From positions 1 to 46,148 of the forward strand of contig CALVGN010000019.1 in NCBI GenBank assembly GCA_944327105.1: a DNA stretch of 46,148 nucleotides, in the 5' to 3' direction. Source of the stretch: an uncultured Erysipelotrichaceae bacterium. GTDB taxonomy: Bacteria > Bacillota_I > Bacilli_A > Erysipelotrichales > Erysipelotrichaceae. Shown here piece after piece: positions 23,578 through 32,566 of this stretch. A program made the translations under genes and the position numbers. Numbering within the stretch: the stretch's first letter is position 1; every line of letters begins with the position of its first letter. The notes beneath the pieces were generated by a model. That model was not told the DNA's origin and did not search any database. It was given only the letters and a program-made list of their open reading frames with translations.

Positions 23578-24327
23578 ATGGACAATTGCTGTGCAATGGG
23601 CACGATCATCCAAAATAAGGCTCTGACGGATTCCATCTATGAATTGAAATTGACGTATCAGCAGAAACTGGACTTTATCCCTGGACAATTCGTCAATTTG
23701 AAACTGGATGGATTCTATCTGCGTCGACCGATCAGTGTAGCGGACTATGATGACCATACTCTCACATTGATCTATAAAGTCGTAGGACAGGGAACAGATG
23801 CACTATCGAAATATCAACCGGGTCAAACCATCGATACCTTGATGCCATTAGGCAACGGGTTTGATCTTTCTAAGCCGATCGATACATTGATCGGCGGTGG
23901 GATGGGTATTGCCCCGATCTATGGTTTAACCAAGGCATTGAAAGATCATCATCCACTTACCGTTATATTGGGATTTCGGAATAAAGATGAAATCGTATAT
24001 CTACAGCAATTCCAATCCCTGGGTGTCAAGATGATCATCACCACTGACGACGGTTCCTATGGTATCCAAGGCAATGTCATGGCAGGGATCGATACATTCG
24101 ATCATCCCATCCAAACCTGGGCAGCCTGTGGTCCAACCATCATGATGAAATCATTAAGTCAAACCCTTAACACCCACGGTCAAGTCTCTTTGGAAGCCCG
24201 CATGGGTTGCGGGTTTGGTGGTTGCATGGGATGTTCGATCCAAACCACTTCAAATCAATCCAAACGCGTCTGTCTGGATGGTCCGGTATTTGATGATAAG
24301 GAGGTTCTATGGGACAGCTTGAAGTAA
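23578..24327 (+). CDS. pyrK: Dihydroorotate dehydrogenase electron-transfer subunit PyrK
   Basis: PyrK carries electrons from the PyrD FMN to NAD through FAD and a 2Fe-2S cluster. It has 249 residues. The FAD-binding motif YLRRPISV (about 49-56), the NAD-binding GGGMGIAPIYGL and the C-terminal cluster cysteines (MGCGFGGCMGCS followed by KRVCLDGPVF) are all present. AAGGAGG lies before the ATG. It overlaps pyrD by 19 bases. This is the first gene of a pyrK-D-F-E operon with PyrR-type attenuation; carA, carB, pyrB and pyrC are elsewhere. Confidence 0.95.
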   Translation: MDNCCAMGTIIQNKALTDSIYELKLTYQQKLDFIPGQFVNLKLDGFYLRRPISVADYDDHTLTLIYKVVGQGTDALSKYQPGQTIDTLMPLGNGFDLSKPIDTLIGGGMGIAPIYGLTKALKDHHPLTVILGFRNKDEIVYLQQFQSLGVKMIITTDDGSYGIQGNVMAGIDTFDHPIQTWAACGPTIMMKSLSQTLNTHGQVSLEARMGCGFGGCMGCSIQTTSNQSKRVCLDGPVFDDKEVLWDSLK

Positions 24328-25235
24328 ATCTTTCCGGGATCACCATCGACAATCCGATCATCCCGGCCAGCGGTACCTTTGGTTACGGCATTGAATATCA
24401 ACGCTTCTATGACATCAATATTCTCGGCGCTTTCAGCTGCAAAGGAACCACACTCAATCCCCGCTATGGCAATCCACTACCACGGATCGCTGAATGTACA
24501 TCGGGCATGCTCAATGCAGTCGGATTGCAGAATCCGGGGATCGATCATGTCATCGATGTGGAATTGAAAGAACTGGCAACGTTTTATCACAAAAAAATAT
24601 TTGCCAACGTATCCGGTTTTTCCATCGATGAATATGTGCAAACCGCCATGCGGTTTGACAGCTGTGATATCGTTGGATGGATCGAATTGAATATCTCCTG
24701 TCCCAATGTCAAACATGGTGGATTGAGCTTTGGTACATCCCCAGATATGGCGGCGGAAGTGACCAATGCAGTCAAATCCAAGATCCATAAACCACTCTAT
24801 GTCAAACTTTCACCCAATGTAAGCGATATCGCCACTATGGCCAAGGCCGTCGAAAATGGTGGAGCGGATGGATTGGTCGTGGGGAATACCTTGACCGGGG
24901 CACGGTTTGACCTAGCCACCGGGAAACCGATTTTAACCAATATCACCGGTGGATTATCCGGTCCGGCACTATTCCCCATTGCATTGCGTTGTGTCTATCA
25001 ATGTGCCAAAGCAGTGGATATACCGATCATTGGATGTGGTGGGATCACTACAGCTCAAGATGTCATTGAAATGATATCGGCCGGTGCCAGTGCCGTAGAG
25101 GTGGGAGCTGCCAATTTAGTGGATCCCTATGCATGCTATCAACTGGTTCAATCATTACCGCAATGGTTAGACCATTACAATATCGAATCCATACAGTCAT
25201 TAACAGGGAGGTCATTACATTATGGAAACGAATAA
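24309..25235 (+). CDS. pyrD: Dihydroorotate dehydrogenase class 1B, catalytic subunit
   Basis: PyrD oxidises dihydroorotate to orotate. At 308 residues it is the class 1B form that works with PyrK and uses NAD. Motifs: PASGTFGYGIEY near the N-terminus, the active-site cysteine in NISCPNVKHGG, KLSPNVSDI, GNTLTGARFD and FMN-phosphate binding GCGGITTAQDVIEMISAGASAVEVG. Its start lies within the end of pyrK and its end overlaps pyrF by 14 bases, so the operon is tightly coupled. Confidence 0.97.
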   Translation: MGQLEVNLSGITIDNPIIPASGTFGYGIEYQRFYDINILGAFSCKGTTLNPRYGNPLPRIAECTSGMLNAVGLQNPGIDHVIDVELKELATFYHKKIFANVSGFSIDEYVQTAMRFDSCDIVGWIELNISCPNVKHGGLSFGTSPDMAAEVTNAVKSKIHKPLYVKLSPNVSDIATMAKAVENGGADGLVVGNTLTGARFDLATGKPILTNITGGLSGPALFPIALRCVYQCAKAVDIPIIGCGGITTAQDVIEMISAGASAVEVGAANLVDPYACYQLVQSLPQWLDHYNIESIQSLTGRSLHYGNE

Positions 25236-25938
25236 ACAACGGGAAGTCATCATTGCCTGTGACTTTTCCAGCTATGAAGAGACATTGAACTTTCTTGATC
25301 TGTTCACCGAAGAAAAACCATTCGTCAAGATCGGAATGGAACTGTTCTATGGTGAAGGGTTGGATATCGTCAAGGAAGTCAAACGGCGTGGTCATAAAAT
25401 CTTCTTGGATCTGAAAATGCACGATATTCCAAATACCGTGCACAAGGCCATGGTCAATGTGGCCAAATTGGGAGTGGATCTGACCAGTATCCATTCTGCC
25501 GGAACCATCCGCATGATGCGTGCTGCACAGGATGCTGTTGAATTCGTCGGCTCCAAGACCCAGATCATTGCCATCACACAATTGACCAGTACCAGTCAGG
25601 AAGTGATGCAAAAGGAATTGTGGATCGACCATCCGATCAATGAAACGGTGCAGCATTATGCTTTAAATGCCCAAGCTGCCGGCATCGCCGGCGTGGTCTG
25701 TTCACCCCTTGAAGCCGGTTTGGTCCATGAAGTTTGTTCACCGGATTTTCTGGTCGTAACACCCGGAATCCGTTTTGCTGAAGATTCCAAAGGGGACCAA
25801 GTACGTGTTACCACCCCTTACAAAGCTCGTGAGATCGGATCGAACTATATCGTGGTCGGTCGCAGCATCACCGCCAGCAAAAACCCAGTCGAAAGCTATC
25901 GTCGTTGCGTCAAAGAATTCGTGGAAGGAGTGGAATAA
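25222..25938 (+). CDS. pyrF: Orotidine 5'-phosphate decarboxylase
   Basis: This converts OMP to UMP, the last step of UMP synthesis. It has 238 residues. The catalytic motif DLKMHDIPNTV (about 61-71) contains the Lys-Asp pair, and the phosphate-binding end TPGIRF...YIVVGRSI is intact. The start at ATG 25222 overlaps pyrD and is preceded by GGGAGG. pyrE follows within three bases. Confidence 0.97.
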   Translation: METNKQREVIIACDFSSYEETLNFLDLFTEEKPFVKIGMELFYGEGLDIVKEVKRRGHKIFLDLKMHDIPNTVHKAMVNVAKLGVDLTSIHSAGTIRMMRAAQDAVEFVGSKTQIIAITQLTSTSQEVMQKELWIDHPINETVQHYALNAQAAGIAGVVCSPLEAGLVHEVCSPDFLVVTPGIRFAEDSKGDQVRVTTPYKAREIGSNYIVVGRSITASKNPVESYRRCVKEFVEGVE

Positions 25939-25940
25939 AC

Positions 25941-26585
25941 ATGACACAGACAACTGAAGCATTAATTGCCAATGATTTACTGAAAATCAAAGCCGTTTTC
26001 TTACGTCCCAATGATCCCTTTACCTGGGCCAGCGGCATCAAAAGTCCGATCTATTGCGATAACCGGTTGACTTTATCCGATGTTGCAGTGCGTAATGATG
26101 TGGAAAATGCATTGGCGGATATCATCCGTCAATACTATCCCGAATGTGAAGCTGTGATGGGTACTTCCACCGCGGGCATCGCCCATGCTGCTTTAGTGGC
26201 CAATATCCTGGATCTTCCCATGGGTTATGTGCGCAGCAGCGCAAAAGATCATGGTCGGACCAATAAAATCGAAGGGAAATGCGAACCCGGAACCAAAGTC
26301 GTCGTTGTGGAAGATCTGATCTCCACGGGTGGCAGTTGCATCGATGTGGTCAATGCATTGCGGGAAGTGGGCGCTGTAGTATTGGGGGTTGCATCCATCT
26401 TTACCTATGATTTGAAAAAAGGATTGGATAAATTAGCGGATGCCAATGTCATCAACCACAGTGCATCCAATTTCCATACATTGATCCATTGTGCGGCTGA
26501 AAGCGGTTATATCGAACACAAAGATATCGAAAAATGTCTGGCTTTCCAGAAAGATCCCAATAACAGTGACTGGATGAGTCTTTGA
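25941..26585 (+). CDS. pyrE: Orotate phosphoribosyltransferase
   Basis: PyrE joins orotate to PRPP to form OMP. It is 214 residues long from ATG 25941 (MTQTTEALIAND), chosen because GAAGGAG lies upstream and the family begins this way. The PRPP-binding loop VVVVEDLISTGGS and the substrate region FTWASGIKSPIYCDNR are complete. It is the final gene of the pyr operon and is followed by a palindrome copy and a bidirectional terminator. Confidence 0.96.
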   Translation: MTQTTEALIANDLLKIKAVFLRPNDPFTWASGIKSPIYCDNRLTLSDVAVRNDVENALADIIRQYYPECEAVMGTSTAGIAHAALVANILDLPMGYVRSSAKDHGRTNKIEGKCEPGTKVVVVEDLISTGGSCIDVVNALREVGAVVLGVASIFTYDLKKGLDKLADANVINHSASNFHTLIHCAAESGYIEHKDIEKCLAFQKDPNNSDWMSL

Positions 26586-26614
26586 TCATTCGATGGTTTG
26601 ACCATAGGGTTAAC

Positions 26615-26649
26615 AAAAAGCTCAGCATCATACGATACTGAGCTTTTTT
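26615..26649. terminator. Bidirectional terminator between pyrE and the DUF885 gene
   Basis: AAAAAGCTCAG and CTGAGCTTTTTT pair over at least ten bases around a 12-base loop, with T runs on both strands. Exact palindrome copies lie on each side, at 26593-26605 and 26653-26665. Confidence 0.88.
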
Positions 26650-26667
26650 ATGATGGTTTGACCATCG

Positions 26668-28506
26668 TTATTGCTGGTTTAACCAAAGATCAAAGTCTCG
26701 ATCCAAGATATCAAAGGATAAATTCGGATGATCCAGGATGAAGGTATTGAATTGTACTTCATCATATGTATCTCCCAATGTATCCATGGCTTTATCCCGT
26801 AATGCATTGATCCGATAATACCCATAATAATATGACTGGAAAGCACAGGGATTGGCTTGTAATTGTTTATATTGGGTTTCGATACTACTGCTATCCATGG
26901 TCAAACCATAGTCACGCATCATCTCACCAAATTCATCCATGGTCATCCCATCATAATGAATGGCGATATCCGCTAAGATGATCACATAATAAACGATCAA
27001 TTGATTGGAAATATAAACTTGTTTGAATCCTTCACTCAAATCGGGTAAAAAATCCATCGAACCAAATTGGGCATACGTGGCATATCCTTCCGTATATGCC
27101 AGATTGTTGGCCATGAATTTCTGCCAGTTGGAATCGATATTTTCATACATGTACGCAAATTGATACATATGACCTGGATATCCTTCATGACAAACCGTCA
27201 TGTATGTATCCAGACTGGTTAAATCCGAACTAATGGGATTGACCCGCATCTGTTGAATGGTCGCACCATCGATCGGCGGGATGTTGAAATATGCCTGTAC
27301 ACCGCTGGTTGAAGCCAACGCTTCATTGATATCATAGATTTCATAATGCAGATCCGATATGGTTGGAACCACCGTATCCATATGATCTTCCGCATAATCC
27401 AATATCGCTTCATACGATTCAAAATCAGTTCGTGGCATTTCCATGGTATTGATAAACGCATCCAATTGCAGATCATCATCATACGCACTGATGGTTGTGA
27501 TCATCTTCATCATCTCATTGGAAATCGCTTGCTCCATCTCCGCTTTCATTTGATCCACTGTAATATCCGTGCCCACACTTTGTTTCAATAACAGTTCATA
27601 GTAGGACCGACCATTTTCCAGTGTGGCATAACCCCCATCATGATTGAGTGGGGCCAGTTCACTCAACGTATCATACATCGCCTGATAGCTTGGGATGAAA
27701 GAATCATAAAATGCATCGATCACTTGGGTAATGTAGTGGTCTTCATCATCGAGATCTAGATTGGTGATATTGGTGACCATCGCATCCAATACGGCCGATT
27801 CATCGGCCGTATCCAGCACGGATTGGATGTAATTGAGCACATCATCCATATCCGTCATCAACAAACCATTTTCCGCTTGTTTTTTGGTATAGTCCAATGC
27901 CGAATCCACATAGCGTTTCGTATCGTTGAGCAAACAAATCAAATCCACAACATCCGTTTCATCATCCAATCGATAATCCGAAAAAAACGAAGTCAGATTG
28001 TAATGCAGACCGGAAAGGGAACTGAACAACTGTCCATGATAGTCATAACGCGGATCGGATAACTGTTGATCCAACTCCATTTGGAACGCGTACATGTCAT
28101 AAAGATCCTGTTGGGATCTGGATAATGTATCCCGGTCAAATTCATTGAAAATCGAATATTCTTCTTGGTTGTGCAGGGCTACCGTTTCCGCTTCAGCCTG
28201 AGAAAATCCGATGCCAAGATCAACGTTGACATCATCCAGATCTATCCCAGCATTGGCTGGATCGATGTAATAGGCATGAAGGGTGGTAAAATCCCAGGTC
28301 AATGCATCCTTGAAGCTGGCTTCAAGGAATGCATTGAATGATGCATTCGCAGTATTTGACGATGGTTGATCCACAGATGGTGTGGTTTCGCTCACTGCAG
28401 TAGTTGCAGAAGGGATGGAAGTGGAAACACCATCAACCGTTGTGGAACAGCCACTCAATAACGTTAAACTCAATAGAAAGGATAAAGACTTTTTAAGTGT
28501 GTACAT
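26668..28506 (-). CDS. DUF885-family lipoprotein, probable zinc metallopeptidase
   Basis: This 612-residue surface lipoprotein has the lipobox LLSGC with cysteine 20, a Ser/Thr-rich linker, and the helical DUF885 domain. The family signature HEGYPGHMYQ is at about 440-449, resembling gluzincin-type metal sites. Further family pieces are EGYATYAQ and the C-terminal YYYGYYRINALRDKA. Members are considered metal-dependent peptidases, but few have been tested. The upstream GGAGG lies close to the ATG. It is monocistronic and divergent from the ABC transporter operon, with a paired palindrome between them. Confidence 0.86.
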   Translation of the reverse strand: MYTLKKSLSFLLSLTLLSGCSTTVDGVSTSIPSATTAVSETTPSVDQPSSNTANASFNAFLEASFKDALTWDFTTLHAYYIDPANAGIDLDDVNVDLGIGFSQAEAETVALHNQEEYSIFNEFDRDTLSRSQQDLYDMYAFQMELDQQLSDPRYDYHGQLFSSLSGLHYNLTSFFSDYRLDDETDVVDLICLLNDTKRYVDSALDYTKKQAENGLLMTDMDDVLNYIQSVLDTADESAVLDAMVTNITNLDLDDEDHYITQVIDAFYDSFIPSYQAMYDTLSELAPLNHDGGYATLENGRSYYELLLKQSVGTDITVDQMKAEMEQAISNEMMKMITTISAYDDDLQLDAFINTMEMPRTDFESYEAILDYAEDHMDTVVPTISDLHYEIYDINEALASTSGVQAYFNIPPIDGATIQQMRVNPISSDLTSLDTYMTVCHEGYPGHMYQFAYMYENIDSNWQKFMANNLAYTEGYATYAQFGSMDFLPDLSEGFKQVYISNQLIVYYVIILADIAIHYDGMTMDEFGEMMRDYGLTMDSSSIETQYKQLQANPCAFQSYYYGYYRINALRDKAMDTLGDTYDEVQFNTFILDHPNLSFDILDRDFDLWLNQQ

Positions 28507-28537
28507 AAAACCTCCGTGGCTTCATTGTACAAAAGAA

Positions 28538-28572
28538 ATGGTTGAACCATGAATCAACAATGGTTCAACCAT
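28538..28572. promoter_or_regulatory. Paired palindromes in a divergent promoter region
   Basis: ATGGTTGAACCAT (28538-28550) and its exact reverse complement ATGGTTCAACCAT (28560-28572) are nine bases apart. Each is a palindrome and the two can also pair with each other over 13 bases. Confidence 0.75.
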
Positions 28573-28636
28573 CGAAGTGTATGAAAACTTTTACATCGAT
28601 GGTTCACTCCTTCGCATATCTTCTATCCCATCATTC

Positions 28637-28645
28637 TGTTAAAAT
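28637..28645 (+). promoter_or_regulatory. Extended -10 of the ABC transporter operon
   Basis: TGT-TAAAAT, 46 bases before the start. The -35 is weak. GAAGGAG precedes the ATG. Confidence 0.45.
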
Positions 28646-28691
28646 TTCTAACTGTTTTAAGGAATTGTAAGTCGAAGGAGTATCGATACCT

Positions 28692-29702
28692 ATGATCAAA
28701 CCATTGCATGCTTTCTTGGCGATGTTATTGCCAATATCCCTGAGTGCTTGTGCATCCGCGGATGCTTCAACCACACCAACCTCAACACCATCTATTGATT
28801 CTTCGGTTTCCGTTGGGATGATCCAATATATGGAACATGGTTCACTCGATGCCGCCAGTGAAGGATTTATCGATGGTTTGGCCGATCAAGGATATGTCGA
28901 AGGGGAAAATCTATCGTTGAACCAAAACAATGCCCAAGGCGATGCCTCCAATGCCGACGCCATCGTTTCACGCTTTGTCAACGATAACGTGGATCTGATC
29001 TTTGCGAATGCTACACCCGCTGCCCAAACGGCTGCGGCTAAAACCATGGATATCCCCATCATCATCACCTCGGTGACTGATCCGGCAGAAAGTGGGTTGG
29101 TCCAATCCAATGAAAACCCGGGTGTCAATATCAGCGGGACCAGTGATATGGCGGATATCGAAACACAGATTGATCTGGTGACCCAGCTGTTGCCGGATGT
29201 CTCCACCATCGGGATCATGTACTGTTCGGCGGAAGCCAACAGTCAGATTCAGGCTGAATTGGCCAAAACCACTATCGAATCCCTTGGTTTATCCTGGAAG
29301 GAATATACCGTATCGGATTCGACCTATATCCAATCCACTGTGCAAAGTGCGATCGGCAATATCGATGTGTTGTTCGTTCCGACTGATAATTTGATGGCTG
29401 AATCGATCGCTGCCATTACCGGAGTCGCCAATCAATCCGGTTTACCAGTGATCACCGGGTTCGGTGATGCGGTCGAACAAGGGGCATTGGCTTCTTATGG
29501 TGTGGATTATTATCAAGTCGGTTATCTGGCTGGTACCATGGCAGCTAAAGTGCTTAATGGTCAAACCATCGAAACCATGCCGATCGGTTATCTGGACGAA
29601 GAGGACTATGAGTTGATGATCAATACCACCGTATTGAATGATCTTGGTCTGACCATTCCCGAAACCCTGGCCAATTCGGCGATCTTGTACGAAGGAGAAT
29701 AA
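28692..29702 (+). CDS. ABC transporter substrate-binding lipoprotein, TrpX type (first copy)
   Basis: This 336-residue protein binds a small ligand outside the membrane and delivers it to the downstream permease. The signal peptide ends with lipobox-like LSAC (cysteine about 20), followed by a Thr/Ser/Pro linker and the two-lobed fold: SVGMIQYMEHGSLDAASEGFIDGL, FANATPAAQTAA, IIITSVTDPAESGLV, and GFGDAVEQGALASYGVDYYQVGY. These match the PF04392/TrpX family, often linked to tryptophan or tyrosine uptake. No T-box leader is visible, so the ligand is uncertain. A paralogue starts five bases later. Confidence 0.88.
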   Translation: MIKPLHAFLAMLLPISLSACASADASTTPTSTPSIDSSVSVGMIQYMEHGSLDAASEGFIDGLADQGYVEGENLSLNQNNAQGDASNADAIVSRFVNDNVDLIFANATPAAQTAAAKTMDIPIIITSVTDPAESGLVQSNENPGVNISGTSDMADIETQIDLVTQLLPDVSTIGIMYCSAEANSQIQAELAKTTIESLGLSWKEYTVSDSTYIQSTVQSAIGNIDVLFVPTDNLMAESIAAITGVANQSGLPVITGFGDAVEQGALASYGVDYYQVGYLAGTMAAKVLNGQTIETMPIGYLDEEDYELMINTTVLNDLGLTIPETLANSAILYEGE

Positions 29703-29707
29703 GGATA

Positions 29708-30700
29708 GTGAATAGCTTTAAACGTTTCGCTTTTGCATCGTTAGCAGGGTGCTTGTCGATCTTAAGCGGTTGTAACAGTCAAACCAATACCAGTGTTGAT
29801 GATGGTTTGACCATCGGGATCATCCAATATGCGCAACACCCGGCTTTAGATGATGCCAGAGATGGTTTTATCGATACGCTCAATGCCAATGGATACGATG
29901 ATTCAACCATCACCATTAGTGAATACAATGCCCAAAACGATCCCAGCAATGTGGAAACCATTGCCAACACCTTGGTCAATGCCAATGTGGATCTGATCTA
30001 TGCCATCGGCACCCCGGCCGCGCAAGGTGTCGCTGCTAAAACCACATCGATCCCCATCATCATTTCTGCGGTCACTGATCCGGCCGCCAGCGGCCTGGTT
30101 GAAACCAATGAACTTCCCAATACCAACATCAGCGGTACATCCGATGCCTCCGATGCGTCGGTATTGGTCGATCTGTTAACGCAAATCGTTCCGGATGCCA
30201 CTACGGTCGGCATCATGTATTGTTCCAGTGAAGATAACAGTACGATCCAAGCGCAAACTTATCAGACATTGCTGAATCAAAAAGGCATCAATGTGGAGAT
30301 TTTCACCGTTTCCGATAGTGCCAGTGTGCAAAGTGTAGCAGAAAGTGCCAATGGCAAAGTCGATGCCATGATGATCCCCACCGATAATCTGATGGCGCAA
30401 ACCATGCCACTTGTGGCTTCTACGCTCAATAGTTTTGGGATCCCGACGATCGTTGGTGAACCCGCATTGGTGGAAAACGGTGGTTTGACCACGGAAGGGA
30501 TCGATTACTATCAATTGGGTGTGGAAAGTGCATCGATGGCAATCGATGTGCTCAATGGTACGGATATTTCGACCATGCCGATCTATTTTGCACCCAAAGA
30601 TCAATTGCAGCGTTGCTTCAATACCGATACCATCGCTGCCCTTGGTCTAACCATCGATCCATCCCTGATGGAAAATGCCACCCTCTATCCACTCGATTGA
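29708..30700 (+). CDS. ABC transporter substrate-binding lipoprotein, TrpX type (second copy)
   Basis: This 330-residue paralogue of the preceding protein has the same motif order: LTIGIIQYAQHPALDDARDGFIDTL, YAIGTPAAQGVAAKTTSIPIIISAVTDPAASGLVETNE, and GIDYYQLGVESA. The lipobox is LSGC (cysteine 22). The start is GTG after AAGGA, only five bases past the first copy, indicating a tandem duplication that has diverged. A DGLT stretch near residue 33 is encoded by an exact copy of the dispersed palindrome. The two proteins may give one transporter two ligand specificities. Confidence 0.88.
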   Translation: MNSFKRFAFASLAGCLSILSGCNSQTNTSVDDGLTIGIIQYAQHPALDDARDGFIDTLNANGYDDSTITISEYNAQNDPSNVETIANTLVNANVDLIYAIGTPAAQGVAAKTTSIPIIISAVTDPAASGLVETNELPNTNISGTSDASDASVLVDLLTQIVPDATTVGIMYCSSEDNSTIQAQTYQTLLNQKGINVEIFTVSDSASVQSVAESANGKVDAMMIPTDNLMAQTMPLVASTLNSFGIPTIVGEPALVENGGLTTEGIDYYQLGVESASMAIDVLNGTDISTMPIYFAPKDQLQRCFNTDTIAALGLTIDPSLMENATLYPLD

Positions 30701-30721
30701 CCTTTATCTTAACCATAAATT

Positions 30722-30730
30722 TGCTACAAT
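30722..30730 (+). promoter_or_regulatory. Possible internal promoter before the permease gene
   Basis: TGC-TACAAT, an extended -10, lies at the foot of the strong hairpin. Transcription would start inside the hairpin arm. Confidence 0.4.
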
Positions 30731-30766
30731 ATGTGACGTGACGCTTCACGTCACATATTGTTTTTT
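30727..30766 (+). terminator. Strong hairpin between binding-protein and permease genes
   Basis: A 15-base perfect stem (CAATATGTGACGTGA, 30727-30741, with TCACGTCACATATTG, 30746-30760), a four-base loop and six T. As a terminator it would reduce permease and ATPase transcript relative to the binding proteins. As DNA it is also a long palindrome at the possible internal promoter. Confidence 0.85.
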
Positions 30767-30787
30767 ATTGAATTCGAGGTAAGCATC

Positions 30788-31729
30788 ATGAGTCTTAGCG
30801 CGTTATCCATGGCACTGTATTCGGCCATTCCCCAAGGCATCATCTGGGGGATCATGGCATTGGGTGTCTATCTGTCGTTTCGTTTGCTCAATATTGCCGA
30901 TATGAGTTGTGAAGGTACCTTTGCTTCCGGTGCCGCCATATCCGCTATTTTGATGGTCAATCATGGTTTCAATCCATACCTGACCCTGATCTTTTCCATT
31001 TTGATCGGCTTTATCGGTGGAATGATCACCGGTATCATGCATACCAAATTCAAGATCCCCGCCATTTTAGCCGGGATCTTGACCCAATTGGGTTTATATT
31101 CCATCAATCTGCATATCATGGGGGCATCCAATGTCCCATTATTGCGCATCGATACGGTTTTCAATACGTTTGCTGCATTGACTGGATTGGACAATACCAC
31201 ATCCACGATCATTGTCGGATTGGGTTTTGCCATGATCGTTGTCGCCTTGATCTATGCTTTTTTCGGTACCGAGATCGGTTCCGCTATCCGCGCTACCGGT
31301 TGCAATCCATCCATGGCCAAAGCCCAGGGGATCGATACCGATAATATGATCATCATTGGGCTGGGATTATCCAATGCATTGATCGCCTTAAGCGGTGCAT
31401 TGGTTTCCCAAAGCCAAGGCTATGCCGATGTCAAGATCGGTCAAGGCGCGATCGTGATCGGCTTGGCCGCCATCATCATCGGAGAAGTGTTGCTTTCGGC
31501 TGTTTTCAAACGTGGCAACTTCGTCGCTAAATTTTCATTTGTTTTTTTAGGTTCGATCTTCTATCGCATCATCGTATCACTGGTCTTGCAGATGGGCTTG
31601 AACACCGATGATCTGAAATTATTTTCCGCCATTTTGGTCATGATCGCCTTGGCGACACCGGCATATCTGGAACATCAACGCACCCGTTCCGCCTACAATG
31701 CGTCATTGAAAGGAGATCATCATGCTTAG
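30788..31729 (+). CDS. ABC transporter permease, TrpY type
   Basis: This 313-residue membrane protein belongs to the branched-chain/ribose-type permease family (PF02653). It has eight to ten hydrophobic segments and family motifs ALGVYLSFRLLNIADMSCEGTFASGAA near the N-terminus and GTEIGSAIRATGCNPSMAKAQGIDTD in the ATPase-contacting loop. I chose ATG 30788 because GAGGT lies upstream and the family starts so; an upstream ATG at 30758 falls in the hairpin region. It overlaps the ATPase gene by eight bases. Confidence 0.92.
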   Translation: MSLSALSMALYSAIPQGIIWGIMALGVYLSFRLLNIADMSCEGTFASGAAISAILMVNHGFNPYLTLIFSILIGFIGGMITGIMHTKFKIPAILAGILTQLGLYSINLHIMGASNVPLLRIDTVFNTFAALTGLDNTTSTIIVGLGFAMIVVALIYAFFGTEIGSAIRATGCNPSMAKAQGIDTDNMIIIGLGLSNALIALSGALVSQSQGYADVKIGQGAIVIGLAAIIIGEVLLSAVFKRGNFVAKFSFVFLGSIFYRIIVSLVLQMGLNTDDLKLFSAILVMIALATPAYLEHQRTRSAYNASLKGDHHA

Positions 31730-32516
31730 AATCGAACATCTGTCCAAAACATTCAATGGTCATACCATCAATGAACGCAAAGCCCTCAATGATATCAATC
31801 TGACCTTAAATGACGGGGATTTTGTCACAGTGATCGGTGGCAATGGTGCCGGTAAGAGCACATTGCTCAATATGATCGCAGGGGTCTATCCGATGGATAG
31901 CGGCAAGATCATTTTGGATGATATCGATATCTCGTTGATGCCCCAATCCAAACGTGCGCGCTATATCGGCCGGGTATTCCAGGACCCCATGATGGGAACC
32001 GCCGCCGATATGCAGATCGAAGAAAATCTGGCTTTAGCCAGACGTCGCGGATCAAAACGTGGATTGGCTTGGGAAGTCAGTGAGGCAGAGCGTCAGCAAT
32101 ACCGTCAATTGCTTCGATCATTGGATCTGCATCTGGAAGATCGTTTGACGCAACAAGTCGGTTTATTATCCGGTGGTCAGCGCCAGGCATTGACGTTATT
32201 GATGGCAACGTTGATCAAACCATCTTTATTACTGTTGGATGAACATACGGCTGCATTGGATCCAAAAACGGCTGCCAAAGTATTGGAATTGACGGAATCA
32301 CTGGTCAAAACGCATCATCTGACCACGTTGATGATCACCCATAATATGAAAGATGCCATTCGACTGGGCAATCGATTGATCATGATGCATGAAGGAAGAA
32401 TCATCTTTGAAGCCGATGGTCCAACCAAATCCAACTTGACCGTGGAAGCATTGCTTGAAAAGTTCGAATCCGCATCCGGCCAACAATTGAGCAACGATCG
32501 GATGCTTTTGGTCTAA
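31722..32516 (+). CDS. ABC transporter ATP-binding protein, TrpZ type
   Basis: This 264-residue ATPase powers the transporter. Walker A is GGNGAGKSTLL (about 39-49), the signature LLSGGQRQALTLL lies near 146-158, Walker B is LLLLDEHTAALDP and the switch histidine is in TLMITHN. It starts within the end of the permease gene after AAAGGAG. It is the last gene of the operon; no clear terminator follows before the next promoter-like TATAAT. Confidence 0.94.
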   Translation: MLRIEHLSKTFNGHTINERKALNDINLTLNDGDFVTVIGGNGAGKSTLLNMIAGVYPMDSGKIILDDIDISLMPQSKRARYIGRVFQDPMMGTAADMQIEENLALARRRGSKRGLAWEVSEAERQQYRQLLRSLDLHLEDRLTQQVGLLSGGQRQALTLLMATLIKPSLLLLDEHTAALDPKTAAKVLELTESLVKTHHLTTLMITHNMKDAIRLGNRLIMMHEGRIIFEADGPTKSNLTVEALLEKFESASGQQLSNDRMLLV

Positions 32517-32534
32517 CCAGTGGATAAGTTCATG

Positions 32535-32540
32535 TATAAT
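32535..32540 (+). promoter_or_regulatory. -10 box of the aldolase/VOC gene
   Basis: A perfect TATAAT, 26 bases before the start. No good -35. GAGGAT serves as the ribosome binding site. Confidence 0.45.
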
Positions 32541-32566
32541 AAGTACAAAGAAATGAGGATATTGCC

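Noticed and set aside
28573-28691. T-box leader upstream of the TrpX-type operon
   Set aside because: No T-box sequence, specifier hairpin or terminator is present in the 120-base leader.
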